Origin: Parcubacteria group bacterium Gr01-1014_56
GTDB taxonomy: Bacteria; Patescibacteriota; Minisyncoccia; Phycocordibacterales; SBAW01
NCBI GenBank assembly: GCA_007375995.1
Contig: VMFK01000004.1
Location: 1-31,267 of the forward strand
DNA length: 31,267 nt
Reading direction: 5' to 3'
Part shown: in pieces, positions 22,460-30,360 of the stretch
Layout: each line of letters begins with the position of its first letter
Numbering within the stretch: the first letter of the stretch is position 1
Made by a program: the position numbers and the translations under genes
Notes under the pieces: model-generated
Told to the model about the DNA's origin: nothing
Database searches by the model: none
The model's input: the letters and a program-made list of their open reading frames with translations, nothing else

Positions 22460-22930
22460 TTATTCTACCTTAAGAATCTTATAGCGCTGGGTGCCGCGGG
22501 GAGTGTGGAAGGAGAACTCCTCTCCCTTTTTCTTACTCATGAGTGCCGCGCCTAAGGGAGAGTGGTAGGAGATCTTCCCCTCAAACATGTTGGTCTCCTC
22601 GGCGCCGACTATCGTGTAGGTGCGCTTCTCCTCCGAGGTGCCTTTCGTAGCGCCTTGTACCACCACGACAGAGCCCATGCCGATCGAGTCGCTCTTTGAG
22701 CCCTCGACGATTTTTGCGTTTTTAAGTATCGACTCGAGCTTGCCGATCCGCTCCTCAACGGCCGCCTGCATCTCGCGGGCCCCTTGATACTCGGCGTTCT
22801 CCGAGAGGTCGCCTAAAGAGCGAGCATACTCAAGTTGCTCTGCAACCTCGCGCCTGCGCGTGGTGCGCAGCTCGTCGAGCTCGCGAGTTAACTCCTCGAA
22901 CTTTTCTTGTGAAAGTAATTCAGCTGGCAT
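22460..22930 (-). CDS. greA: Transcription elongation factor GreA
   Basis: This 156-residue factor enters the secondary channel of RNA polymerase and triggers cleavage of backtracked RNA. The N-terminal coiled coil (about 8-75) carries the acidic tip in GDLSENAEYQGAREMQ, whose Asp/Glu residues are essential. The C-terminal FKBP-like domain (about 80-156) includes ISYHSPLGAALMSKKKGEEF. Length is normal for the family. TATACT lies 12 bases before the ATG at 22930, so it probably has its own promoter with a very short leader. Confidence 0.97.
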   Translation of the reverse strand: MPAELLSQEKFEELTRELDELRTTRRREVAEQLEYARSLGDLSENAEYQGAREMQAAVEERIGKLESILKNAKIVEGSKSDSIGMGSVVVVQGATKGTSEEKRTYTIVGAEETNMFEGKISYHSPLGAALMSKKKGEEFSFHTPRGTQRYKILKVE

Positions 22931-22982
22931 AATGCGAAAACAAGTATACTCGAAAATAGCTCCTCGTCAAGATCGCTTCTCT

Positions 22983-24656
22983 TTACTTTGTATACTCAGG
23001 CGCTTTTGCTTGTAAAAACCTGAGAAAATCGCCCGCCGTGGCAGAGGCGCCGACCAGAGTTGCGGCGGGGCCGCGCTCAAGCACGATAGCAAACGCGTAG
23101 CGCGGCTTTTCATACGGGAAGAATCCTATCATCCAGGAGTTTATATACTGGTTACGGAGCCCCACCTGCGCAGTGCCGGTCTTTGCAGCAACCTCAAAGC
23201 CCGAGAAGTTGACCGCCGTCGCGATACCCTCCACGACGCTCATCCTCATCCCCTCTTTTGCAACATCGAGATTATGCTGTGGGAGGTTGAGCGCGATACT
23301 TTTGGGACTTGAGCTTGCAATGAGCGTAGGGGTGAGCAGTTTTCCTCCATTTGCGAGTGCGCTCATTGCCCGCACCGCCTGAAGCGGCGTGATCTGGAGG
23401 CCATACTGACCGATCACGGTGTGGTAGGTGTCGCCGACGCGCCACGGGTCGTTGTCAAAAGTCTCAAGTTTCCACTCAGGTGTCGGGATAGTGCCTGTGG
23501 GTTCATCAAACCCGAGAAGACCCGTGACTGAACCGAACCCAAAAAGTCTAAAATATTTGTCTATCCTATCGATCCCGAGCCCTGGTTGATTTTGATATCC
23601 TCCTCCTATTTCATAAAAATATACGTCTGAGGAAACCGCGATCGCACGGCGCAAGTCTACCCACCCGTGCGCGCGCCAGTCTTTAAACACAGAGGGTTGG
23701 TCTGGATTATACGGGTTGGGGAGGCTTATCGAGCCGGTGCTTACTATTTGTTTGTTCTCATCAATTACCCCTTCAGTCAGTGCGGCGACCCCCATAAACG
23801 GTTTTACAATTGAGCCTGGCGCGTAGAGCCCGTTTACTGCGCGGTTAAGAAACGGCTGACGTGTGTCGCTTAGAGCCACCTCAAGTGCCGCTTTGTTTCC
23901 CTCTGAGAGCGCTTGTGTTGAGTATTCTGGATAACTCGTGAGCGCAATAATTTCGCCAGTTTCGATGTCCATTATGACACCGGAACCTCCTTGAAACCCT
24001 GAAGCCTCTGCACGCGCCTCAATAGCGTCGTAGAGACCCTGCGTGAACTTAGCGTCAATCGAGAGGCGTACTTTTGCCCCCTGTATAGGAGACATTCTGG
24101 CACTCTCTGAAACCACCCTGCCCTTGGCGTCGGTCTCGGTGAGCGTAATGCCATTTTGCCCCTGAAGCGCGGCGTTGAGTGTCTTTTCAAGTCCGTCGAT
24201 CCCCTCAAACGAGGTGCGGAAGTAAAATCCTGAAGAATCTTTCTGCGGCGACTTCACATAGCCTACAATGTGCGCGAGCCCACGAAACGGAGCATACGTG
24301 CGCTGTGCAAAGTCGTCGGTGGTGCTTGCGAGCGTGTTATAGGCAAGCGGAATACCTCTCCTGTCCTCAAGTACGCCACGGTCAGCAAAAATTATCTTTT
24401 CAGTCAGCTGATTCTCTGCGGCTTGTTTCGCATAGGCGGCTCCGTTAAGAAACTGGAGGTCTAGCCCCCTCCCTGCATACAGAAACATAATCAAAAACAC
24501 TACGCCAAGTGTCGTGAGTATAGCCGGGCGCCCGATAGGCTGCTCGATACGGCCCTCAAACTGGTCGGTGTCATACGAAGGGAGGTTAGACGAGTCTATT
24601 AGTATCTCATCTGCTTCGATCTCCTTAATGAGTTTCCTCCCGCCTCTCCAAAACAT
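22983..24656 (-). CDS. mrdA: Penicillin-binding protein 2 (MrdA), elongation transpeptidase
   Basis: This 557-residue class B penicillin-binding protein cross-links side-wall peptidoglycan with the Rod complex. A single transmembrane helix lies at about 46-62 after a 45-residue acidic cytoplasmic N-terminus. The active-site serine is S282 in APGSIVKP (S-x-x-K, K285). The second motif is S342-S-D344, the S-x-D form usual in PBP2. The third is K492-T-G. It is the last gene of the mreB-mreC-mreD-mrdA order. The mreD stop is downstream of this ATG by only a few bases' overlap region, and TACACT lies 9 bases before the ATG, so an internal promoter is also possible. Confidence 0.94.
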   Translation of the reverse strand: MFWRGGRKLIKEIEADEILIDSSNLPSYDTDQFEGRIEQPIGRPAILTTLGVVFLIMFLYAGRGLDLQFLNGAAYAKQAAENQLTEKIIFADRGVLEDRRGIPLAYNTLASTTDDFAQRTYAPFRGLAHIVGYVKSPQKDSSGFYFRTSFEGIDGLEKTLNAALQGQNGITLTETDAKGRVVSESARMSPIQGAKVRLSIDAKFTQGLYDAIEARAEASGFQGGSGVIMDIETGEIIALTSYPEYSTQALSEGNKAALEVALSDTRQPFLNRAVNGLYAPGSIVKPFMGVAALTEGVIDENKQIVSTGSISLPNPYNPDQPSVFKDWRAHGWVDLRRAIAVSSDVYFYEIGGGYQNQPGLGIDRIDKYFRLFGFGSVTGLLGFDEPTGTIPTPEWKLETFDNDPWRVGDTYHTVIGQYGLQITPLQAVRAMSALANGGKLLTPTLIASSSPKSIALNLPQHNLDVAKEGMRMSVVEGIATAVNFSGFEVAAKTGTAQVGLRNQYINSWMIGFFPYEKPRYAFAIVLERGPAATLVGASATAGDFLRFLQAKAPEYTK

Positions 24657-24665
24657 GGTGAGAGA

Positions 24666-24671
24666 AGTGTA
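24666..24671 (-). promoter_or_regulatory. Possible internal -10 box of mrdA
   Basis: Minus-strand TACACT, preceded by TGA, ends 9 bases before the mrdA ATG. It overlaps the end of mreD, so mrdA may be transcribed both from upstream and on its own. Confidence 0.4.
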
Positions 24672-24977
24672 TCACGGCAGAAGGGTATCGTGGCGCGAGC
24701 GTTCAAACAAAAAGCGTGCGCCAATATAGCGAGCAAGAAGCGCTACGGTTGCCAAAAGTGTAAAAGGAAAGAACAGGTAGTGTGTAATCCCGGTCGGGGT
24801 ACCGTAGGCTAAATCAAGCAAGAGTCCGAGAGCCACTGCGATCAGCCCTGAGCCAGCCCACGAGCCTACAAGAATACCAAGTATCTCAAGCGGCCAAAAC
24901 GGAACTAAAAACCCACCTGCTGCGAGTAAAAAAGCGGCAATGAAAATCCATTTTTGTTTTGGGTTATTGAACATCAT
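24672..24977 (-). CDS. mreD: MreD-like membrane protein
   Basis: This 101-residue, very hydrophobic protein has about three to four membrane segments (12-30, 36-58 and 68-88) and short loops. It sits exactly where mreD is expected, between mreC and mrdA, and overlaps the mreC stop by 4 bases (ATGA-type coupling). Typical MreD has about 160 residues, so this is a short form. Sequence similarity in the family is low, and the name rests mainly on context. It would act with MreC in the membrane part of the rod complex. Confidence 0.7.
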   Translation of the reverse strand: MMFNNPKQKWIFIAAFLLAAGGFLVPFWPLEILGILVGSWAGSGLIAVALGLLLDLAYGTPTGITHYLFFPFTLLATVALLARYIGARFLFERSRHDTLLP

Positions 24978-25801
24978 AAACGAGTAGGGGCGATGCGCCG
25001 CACCTCAACATGCTTGAGCGAATAGATATTCACTGGGAGTTGTAGGTAGATTGTTTTAAACGAGGCCTGGCTCTTTTCTTCAACGGCTACCACTAGCGCC
25101 ACAAACTCCGGCACGAGGCTGGGAAATAAAACTTCGTCTCCGATCTCAACTATGACTCCCTGGGGTACTTGAGCCTTAAGCGAGCCGCCCCCCTGGCCCT
25201 CTACCGAGATAGCGAGCGAGGTGGTTGCAGACTCCTGAAGCAGTGTGGCGGCATGAGCCTCCCCCGGCGCTGAAAAAAGCACTACTCTAGAGGTATTCGT
25301 ATACACCTCTGTAATCACGCCGATATAAACCGAGCCGCCTGCGGAGACTAAGTCTCCCTCCGAAACACCGTCTCTCTTGCCTATATCGATCATGAGCGTG
25401 TCATAAGGAGTCCCCGGTGGGCGGTTGATCACATTCCCCAGTATGCTCGTCATGTTTGGAGGGACCCGCCCTAAACGGTTTTTAAGCTCGAGGTTCTCGC
25501 TGTAAAGGACTTGGCGGTCGAGCAAAAGCACTGAGCTAGAGGCAAGCGCGTCCTGCAGCTGTTTATTTTCTAGTGCCAGCTGATAGTTACCCTGAAAGCT
25601 CGAAAACAGTGTATTCAGTTTGCTTGTCCATGCGTCGCTTACTTGCGCGAGCGGGCTTCCTGCGCGCCACAAGAGGCTGGTTAAAGGCCCTCGGACAAGC
25701 GTTACCACACCAACCACTGCAAATATGAGTACCAGAAGCGAAATAAGCTGGAGACGTGCGGCATTGCGTTTTCTTTTAGGTGATATCGTCGTCATGCTCA
25801 A
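24974..25801 (-). CDS. mreC: Rod shape-determining protein MreC
   Basis: This 275-residue bitopic protein links the MreB filament to the cell-wall enzymes. A basic cytoplasmic start (PKRKRNAARLQ) precedes one transmembrane helix at about 20-38. A coiled coil at about 65-110 (ALENKQLQDALA and following) is next, then the beta-rich periplasmic MreC core. Family segments include GNVINRPPGTPYDTLMIDIGKRDGVSEGDLV and YIGVITEVY. The first codons overlap the end of mreB by 26 bases; an ATG two codons later is an alternative start. Translation is therefore probably coupled to mreB. Confidence 0.92.
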   Translation of the reverse strand: MSMTTISPKRKRNAARLQLISLLVLIFAVVGVVTLVRGPLTSLLWRAGSPLAQVSDAWTSKLNTLFSSFQGNYQLALENKQLQDALASSSVLLLDRQVLYSENLELKNRLGRVPPNMTSILGNVINRPPGTPYDTLMIDIGKRDGVSEGDLVSAGGSVYIGVITEVYTNTSRVVLFSAPGEAHAATLLQESATTSLAISVEGQGGGSLKAQVPQGVIVEIGDEVLFPSLVPEFVALVVAVEEKSQASFKTIYLQLPVNIYSLKHVEVRRIAPTRL

Positions 25802-26843
25802 GGAATATATCCTGATACTGCTCGAGATTCTCCAGTATAACTCCTGTCCCGCGCACCACGGCGGTCAGAGGGTCGTCAGCAATAATGACCGGCACCTTAA
25901 GCCACTCGGTTAGGAGTGTGTCGAGGCCTTTGAGGAGCGCTCCGCCGCCGGTCAAAACAATGCCCGAGCGCATAATATCTGAAAGTATTTCAGGAGGAGT
26001 GGTTTCAAGTACTTCGCGGATAGCCTCAACAAGCGTGTCGATCGACTGCGAGATAGCTTCGCGTATATCGGAGTCGGTGATAAGTATCTCGCGCGGGAGT
26101 CCTGTGATAAGGTCGCGTCCGCGTACCACGGCTTCGAGGTGCGTACCTCCCTCGATGACAGAGCCGATCGCGATTTTTACGCTTTCTGCAGTTTTTTCTC
26201 CGATAAGTACTTTAAATTCTGAACGTACATGAGAGATAATATCTTGGTCGAGTTTATTCCCCGCGATACGCAAGTTTTTTGCCCGGACCATGCCGCCCAA
26301 AGAGAGGACCGCGATGTCTGCGGTGCCACCGCCGATGTCAACCAACATTGAGCCAACCGCCTCTTTAACAGGAAGCCGGATACCAAGCGCCGCGGCCATG
26401 GGTTCCTCAACGATATGCACCTCCCTCGCCCCTGCGTTGTGTGCAGCGTCTTTAACTGCGCGTATCTCCACGTTAGTGATGCCCGATGGCACACCAATAA
26501 CCACCCGGGGCCCAAATAGTTTTGAGGAGCCGCCGCCAGGAGCGCTCTGCGCGCGGTTGATCAAATACGCAAGCATCTCCTCGGTCGCCTCGAAGTCTGA
26601 AACAACGCCGTCGATAAGGGGCCGAAGAGCGGTGAGGTGCCCGGGTGTGCGGCCGAGCATCGCTTTGGCAGTAGCCCCCACAGCGACAACCTGCCCTGTT
26701 TTTTGGTTGACCGCCACGACCGAGGGCTCAGAGACGACAATGCCTTTGCCGCGTAGGTAGACGAGTGTATTTGCGGTTCCTAGGTCTATGCCAATGTCGT
26801 TGGAGAGTAGGGACCGTAGTCGATCTGAAAATCTTTTAAGCAT
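25776..26843 (-). CDS. mreB: Rod shape-determining protein MreB
   Basis: This 355-residue bacterial actin assembles under the membrane and guides side-wall synthesis. The phosphate-1 loop is GIDLGTANTLVYLRGKG at about 18-34. The phosphate-2 loop is LVDIGGGTADIAVLSLGG, and the adenosine motif is GIVLTGGGALLKGLD. The short N-terminal stretch MLKRFSDRLRSLL could form the membrane-binding amphipathic helix. Length is typical. An AAGGA sequence 7 bases before the ATG provides an SD, unlike most conserved genes here. This fits its place as the second gene after proS, 21 bases downstream of that stop. Confidence 0.97.
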   Translation of the reverse strand: MLKRFSDRLRSLLSNDIGIDLGTANTLVYLRGKGIVVSEPSVVAVNQKTGQVVAVGATAKAMLGRTPGHLTALRPLIDGVVSDFEATEEMLAYLINRAQSAPGGGSSKLFGPRVVIGVPSGITNVEIRAVKDAAHNAGAREVHIVEEPMAAALGIRLPVKEAVGSMLVDIGGGTADIAVLSLGGMVRAKNLRIAGNKLDQDIISHVRSEFKVLIGEKTAESVKIAIGSVIEGGTHLEAVVRGRDLITGLPREILITDSDIREAISQSIDTLVEAIREVLETTPPEILSDIMRSGIVLTGGGALLKGLDTLLTEWLKVPVIIADDPLTAVVRGTGVILENLEQYQDIFLEHDDDIT

Positions 26844-26864
26844 GAGTTAAATCCTTTGGCAGGC

Positions 26865-28115
26865 TCAAGATAAATAGCCGATGAGTTCTGAGAGGCTGCG
26901 ATGCTCTGCTTTGCCACTTGCGCGCTCTGTACATTCAAACTTACCTGCTGCTAGTGTTTTTTCTGATACGACAATACGAAGCGGGATGCCGATAAGGTCG
27001 CTGTCGGCAAACTTCTCCCCTGCGCGTGCTTCGCGGTCGTCCCACAGCACCTCAACACCCGCCGACTCTAATTCTCTATATAATTCTTCTGCCTCACGCT
27101 TGACATCCTCATTGTCACCACCCAGTTCAATTAGGTGAACCCTAAATGGCGCCACAGCCTCCGGCCAGACAATACCCTTCGCATCCGCAAATTTGTCCAC
27201 CAAGACACCCATAAGCCGAGTGATACCAATGCCGTAAGAGCCCATCCAGACAGGAATCTGCTCTCCTTTTTCGTTCTTGTAGTGCAAGCCGAGGTCCTCT
27301 GACTTTTGCGTGCCGAAATTAAATATATTTCCTACTTCTGCGGTTTTTACCTCTTCTAACTCCTCGCGAGAGACCCCGAGACTCTTGAGCGTCTTTTCGT
27401 TGAGCACTTCTTGATTTATCGCGATCTTTTTCTCCCTGTTTATATAAATCGTGTCTTCTCCAGTTTCAACTATTGTCTGAAACTCGTGGCTAAATTGAGT
27501 GAATGCTCCGCCAGAAGCAAACGTGACAAATGTATCGTCGCCAATACCAAGCCGTTCATATACTCGAGTATACGCATCAATCGACTGATTATAAAAACGA
27601 GTATGGTCCTCCTCGCCTAAGCAAAAAGAGTACATGTCCTTCATCACAAACTCTCTGCCACGCATGATTCCACTTTTAGCCCTAAGCTCATTGCGTAATT
27701 TTGTCTGAAATTGATAGACATAAATCGGCAGGTCGCGGAAACTTGCGACATAATTCTTCATCATCTCGGCGATCGGCTCTTCGTGCGACCAGCCAAAACC
27801 CACCTCACCTCCTGCTTTGAGTTCTGATTTAAACCACACATCAACCGCCTCGTCGCTCCATCGTTTTGTCTTTTCCCACAGCTCTTTGCGCTGCAGCGAG
27901 GTCATGATGAGTTCTTGCCCGCCAATCTTGTTCATCTCCTCGCGTACGATCTGTCTTATTTTGTTTTGAACACGCAAACCTAATGGCAAATAGGAATAGA
28001 CTCCTGCCATCTCTTTGTGGATATAACCCGCACGTATGAGGAGCTGTGCGTTCTTAGAGACCTCGTCTTTAGGCGCTTCGCGGCGTGTTTTAGTAAAAAG
28101 TTGAGATTGGCGCAT
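26865..28115 (-). CDS. proS: Prolyl-tRNA synthetase without the editing (INS) domain
   Basis: This 416-residue class II synthetase charges tRNA-Pro. It is of bacterial type by its start (MRQSQLFTKTRREAPKD) and motif 1 region (KEMAGVYSYLPLGLRVQNKI). Motif 2 is QTKLRNELRAKSGIMRGREF and motif 3 is GSYGIGITRLMGVL. Typical bacterial ProRS has about 570 residues with an insertion between motifs 2 and 3 that clears Ala-tRNA-Pro. Here only a short linker is present, as in alphaproteobacterial and mitochondrial forms. The C-terminal anticodon-binding domain is intact (about 315-416). TACAAT lies 9 bases before the ATG. It heads the operon containing mreB. Confidence 0.96.
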   Translation of the reverse strand: MRQSQLFTKTRREAPKDEVSKNAQLLIRAGYIHKEMAGVYSYLPLGLRVQNKIRQIVREEMNKIGGQELIMTSLQRKELWEKTKRWSDEAVDVWFKSELKAGGEVGFGWSHEEPIAEMMKNYVASFRDLPIYVYQFQTKLRNELRAKSGIMRGREFVMKDMYSFCLGEEDHTRFYNQSIDAYTRVYERLGIGDDTFVTFASGGAFTQFSHEFQTIVETGEDTIYINREKKIAINQEVLNEKTLKSLGVSREELEEVKTAEVGNIFNFGTQKSEDLGLHYKNEKGEQIPVWMGSYGIGITRLMGVLVDKFADAKGIVWPEAVAPFRVHLIELGGDNEDVKREAEELYRELESAGVEVLWDDREARAGEKFADSDLIGIPLRIVVSEKTLAAGKFECTERASGKAEHRSLSELIGYLS

Positions 28116-28124
28116 ATGGAGGCC

Positions 28125-28130
28125 ATTGTA
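28125..28130 (-). promoter_or_regulatory. -10 box of the proS-mre operon
   Basis: Minus-strand TACAAT ends 9 bases before the proS ATG. A TTGTTT 16 bases further upstream may be its -35. It is divergent from the promoter of the 28216 gene. Confidence 0.5.
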
Positions 28131-28156
28131 GCGTTATTTTATAAAGAAACAAAAGT

Positions 28157-28184
28157 TAGACAAAATATGCTCTTATGTTATATT
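28157..28184 (+). promoter_or_regulatory. Promoter of the 28216 gene
   Basis: TAGACA (28157-28162) and TATATT (28179-28184) are separated by 16 bases. Transcription should begin near 28191, about 25 bases before the start codon. Confidence 0.6.
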
Positions 28185-28215
28185 ATAGTTTGGAATTTTC
28201 ACATGGAGAAGCACA

Positions 28216-28590
28216 ATGGTTGGTACAATTATAATCCACGGTTCAAATGGCGAGGTGCTGGCCCCGATCGGTGGCGGCGAATTCATCCCTGGTAAACGGC
28301 AAGACATTCTTATCATTGCAGTCTGCAAAGACGAGGATCTGCCTATTGAGGTGCGCGAAGCTTTTGTCGGCATGCGGATCTCGACAATATTCAACTCCGA
28401 ACAAGTGAAAGGTGCTGCCCCTCCTGGGAGCCGAATCGCTTATAGCATCGAAGTTGTCGAGGCCTTGAGGAAAACGGGCAAAGATAAAGAGGCTGAAATG
28501 CTTTTACAAGTGACCAAGGATAAGGATCCTGAAAGTGAGTACAGTTTCCTCGTTTTCAATGATGGAGATTGCGAAGTTCTTGCGAAATAA
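28216..28590 (+). CDS. Hypothetical soluble protein, 124 residues
   Basis: This protein is not recognised. It has no signal peptide or membrane segment and appears to be a compact alpha/beta protein. The N-terminal half has beta-like segments (TIIIHGSNGEVLAPIGGGEFIPG, then DILIIAVCKDEDLP). A helical, charged segment follows (VVEALRKTGKDKEAEMLLQVTKD, about 78-100). The end is SEYSFLVFNDGDCEVLAK. The SD GGAG lies 7 bases before the ATG at 28216; an in-frame ATG upstream at 28203 is not in the same frame and has no SD. It is a single-gene unit with its own promoter and terminator. Confidence 0.72.
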   Translation: MVGTIIIHGSNGEVLAPIGGGEFIPGKRQDILIIAVCKDEDLPIEVREAFVGMRISTIFNSEQVKGAAPPGSRIAYSIEVVEALRKTGKDKEAEMLLQVTKDKDPESEYSFLVFNDGDCEVLAK

Positions 28591-28599
28591 CCAGTCACA

Positions 28600-28642
28600 A
28601 GCCCCGAAAGAGTCCTTCTCGTCGGGGCTCTTTCTTTTTCTT
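28600..28642 (+). terminator. Intrinsic terminator after the 28216 gene
   Basis: AGCCCCGA (28600-28607) pairs with TCGGGGCT (28622-28629), with extra GAG/CTC pairing inside. It is followed by CTTTCTTTTTCTTT. Confidence 0.82.
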
Positions 28643-28648
28643 TACTCC

Positions 28649-28666
28649 CCTATTCGCGCGAATAGG
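28649..28666. repeat. 18-bp perfect palindrome
   Basis: CCTATTCGCGCGAATAGG is a perfect palindrome in the 123-base convergent gap between the 28216 gene and rseP. It lies between the terminator and pentamer site 3 and contains ATTCG/CGAAT, close to the pentamer seen at the regulator sites. Confidence 0.7.
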
Positions 28667-28708
28667 AGAATAAGAATCTCATTCTAATATTCTCAAGAAT
28701 ATTAGAAC
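28667..28708. promoter_or_regulatory. Pentamer inverted-repeat site 3 (six pentamers)
   Basis: The order is AGAAT-1-AGAAT-3-ATTCT-3-ATTCT-2-AGAAT-3-AGAAC. The last four pentamers (28681-28708) have exactly the 3-2-3 spacing of the sites at 11121 and 11416. It lies between two convergent genes, 5 bases from the rseP stop, where no promoter is expected. A regulatory role at this place is therefore unclear. Confidence 0.55.
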
Positions 28709-28713
28709 ATCTA

Positions 28714-29799
28714 CTACCCAACAAGGCGAGCGATGTCGTGGTAAGAGACGACGAGCATGAGCAAGATAAGGAGCGCGAGCCCAACCATGGTGATCGACAA
28801 AGAAAGTTTTTGCGGTACTGGGCGGCGGATAACGCTCTCGATCGCAATAATAAGAAGCCGCCCGCCGTCGAGCCCAGGTATTGGGAGCAGGTTTATAATC
28901 GCCAGGTTGATCGAGATAAGCGCGGTTAGGATTATCGCTGCAGAAAAGCCGTGGCTCACTGCTTTTGCCCCGATACCAGCAATACCAATAGGGCCCGCGA
29001 CGCTCGAGAAGTCGGCTACGCCTTTTGCGATTTGATAAAAGAAGAGTCCGAGTCCTTCCGTAGTTGAGATAGTCATGCGGTAGGTAAGCACTGCCCCTTG
29101 AGCGAGCGCTAGGTGTACCGGGAGTTTGAGTATGCCGACATCATCGATCTCAACTCCGAGCGCTTTGCGCCCCTCGATCAAACCCTCTTGAGCCCGCACT
29201 ACAAAAGTTTTTTCTTCTCCTGCGCGCATGACGCTTAAGATAATGCTCTCCTCTTGATGCTCTTTAATAAACGCGCGCACTTCTGCGGCATCTAAGTCTG
29301 TCGGCAGAGCAACTCCCGCTGTAGCTACACCAACAACAACATCCTCCGGCAAGACACCCGACTTTGCCGCGGGAGACTCCGGGAGAAGCCCAACCACCAA
29401 GACTTTTGCATTTGTTACCTGCCCAACCCCCTCGTGCTGCGCTGAGGTCGGTATCCCCACTAGGTAGCCTACCGAGAGCAACCCCCAAGCAAAGAGCAAG
29501 TTCATCACGATACCGGCTGCGACCACCGCCGCCTGAACACTTCGGGTTTTACTTGCAAAGGAGCGCGGGTTTCCTGCCGCTTCGTTGTGGTCCTCACCAA
29601 ATATTTTTACAAACCCACCAAAAAAGAGCAGGTTGATCGAGTAGAGAGTCTCCCCCTTTTTTATTTTAAGGAGCCTTGGAGGAAAGCCGATCCCAAACTC
29701 CTCTACTTTAATTTTAAAAAACTTTGCAACCGCAAAATGCCCGAGCTCATGGACTAAAATGAGCGCAGCAAGTATGAGAATAAAAAGAAAAAGTGACAT
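28714..29799 (-). CDS. rseP: RIP metalloprotease RseP (site-2 protease, M50B)
   Basis: This 361-residue intramembrane zinc protease cleaves transmembrane segments of regulatory or signal-peptide substrates. The zinc motif HELGH is at 17-21 in the first membrane helix. A PDZ-like domain covers about 125-215, with GLLPESPAAKSGVLPEDVVVG. The second catalytic motif NLLPIPGLDGGRL near 310 supplies the Asp zinc ligand. Four membrane segments are predicted in total. It starts 3 bases after the frr stop, so the pair is one operon. The natural substrate cannot be inferred; no anti-sigma factor is present in the window. Confidence 0.95.
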   Translation of the reverse strand: MSLFLFILILAALILVHELGHFAVAKFFKIKVEEFGIGFPPRLLKIKKGETLYSINLLFFGGFVKIFGEDHNEAAGNPRSFASKTRSVQAAVVAAGIVMNLLFAWGLLSVGYLVGIPTSAQHEGVGQVTNAKVLVVGLLPESPAAKSGVLPEDVVVGVATAGVALPTDLDAAEVRAFIKEHQEESIILSVMRAGEEKTFVVRAQEGLIEGRKALGVEIDDVGILKLPVHLALAQGAVLTYRMTISTTEGLGLFFYQIAKGVADFSSVAGPIGIAGIGAKAVSHGFSAAIILTALISINLAIINLLPIPGLDGGRLLIIAIESVIRRPVPQKLSLSITMVGLALLILLMLVVSYHDIARLVG

Positions 29800-29802
29800 G
29801 AG

Positions 29803-30354
29803 TTATTGTGCTATCTCCTTCTCTTTGCGAGCGAGGCTCTCGTCAAAGTTTTTATTAGCAGCGTCGGCGCGCTTTTGCATCTCGTCTTTTGCTCTAAATT
29901 TGTCGTCCTCGCTCATCGTGCCCTCCTTCTCCTTTTTTTGAATAGCACTCCATACCTGATCGCGCGCACCGCGAAGCGACGCGCGTGCCTCCTCGACCTT
30001 CTCCTTTGCGAGCTTGAGGAGTTGCGCTCTACGCTCGCCGGTAAGCTCAGGGAAGTTGACTCTTACTCCCTTCTCGTCCATGCCAACAGAGAGCCCGAGG
30101 TTAGCCAGAGTAATTGCCTTTTCAATCTCCTTTGCATTGCTCATATCCCACGGGGCAATCCGGAGCGTCCGTGCATCTTCGATAGAAACATTTGCTACTT
30201 GGGCTAGTGACATGCGTGTGCCATAACTCTCTATAGCAACACTATCTAAAATAGCAGGTGAGGCTCTGCCTGTGCGCACACCGCTTAACTCCTTAGTGAG
30301 CTTCTCTTGAATAGTTTTTATCTGCGCCTCAAAAGGCTTAAAGTCATGTGCCAT
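29803..30354 (-). CDS. frr: Ribosome recycling factor
   Basis: This 183-residue protein splits post-termination ribosomes with EF-G. Its layout is the usual three-helix bundle plus a small alpha/beta domain. Family segments include LTKELSGVRTGRASPAILD near the N-terminus, PWDMSNAKEIEKAI and VRVNFPELTGERRAQLLKLAKEKVEEAR. Length is normal. TATATT, preceded by TGA, ends exactly 6 bases before the ATG at 30354, so it looks leaderless. It begins the frr-rseP operon. The -10 box abuts the stop of the upstream endonuclease III gene. Confidence 0.97.
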   Translation of the reverse strand: MAHDFKPFEAQIKTIQEKLTKELSGVRTGRASPAILDSVAIESYGTRMSLAQVANVSIEDARTLRIAPWDMSNAKEIEKAITLANLGLSVGMDEKGVRVNFPELTGERRAQLLKLAKEKVEEARASLRGARDQVWSAIQKKEKEGTMSEDDKFRAKDEMQKRADAANKNFDESLARKEKEIAQ

Positions 30355-30360
30355 ATATTA

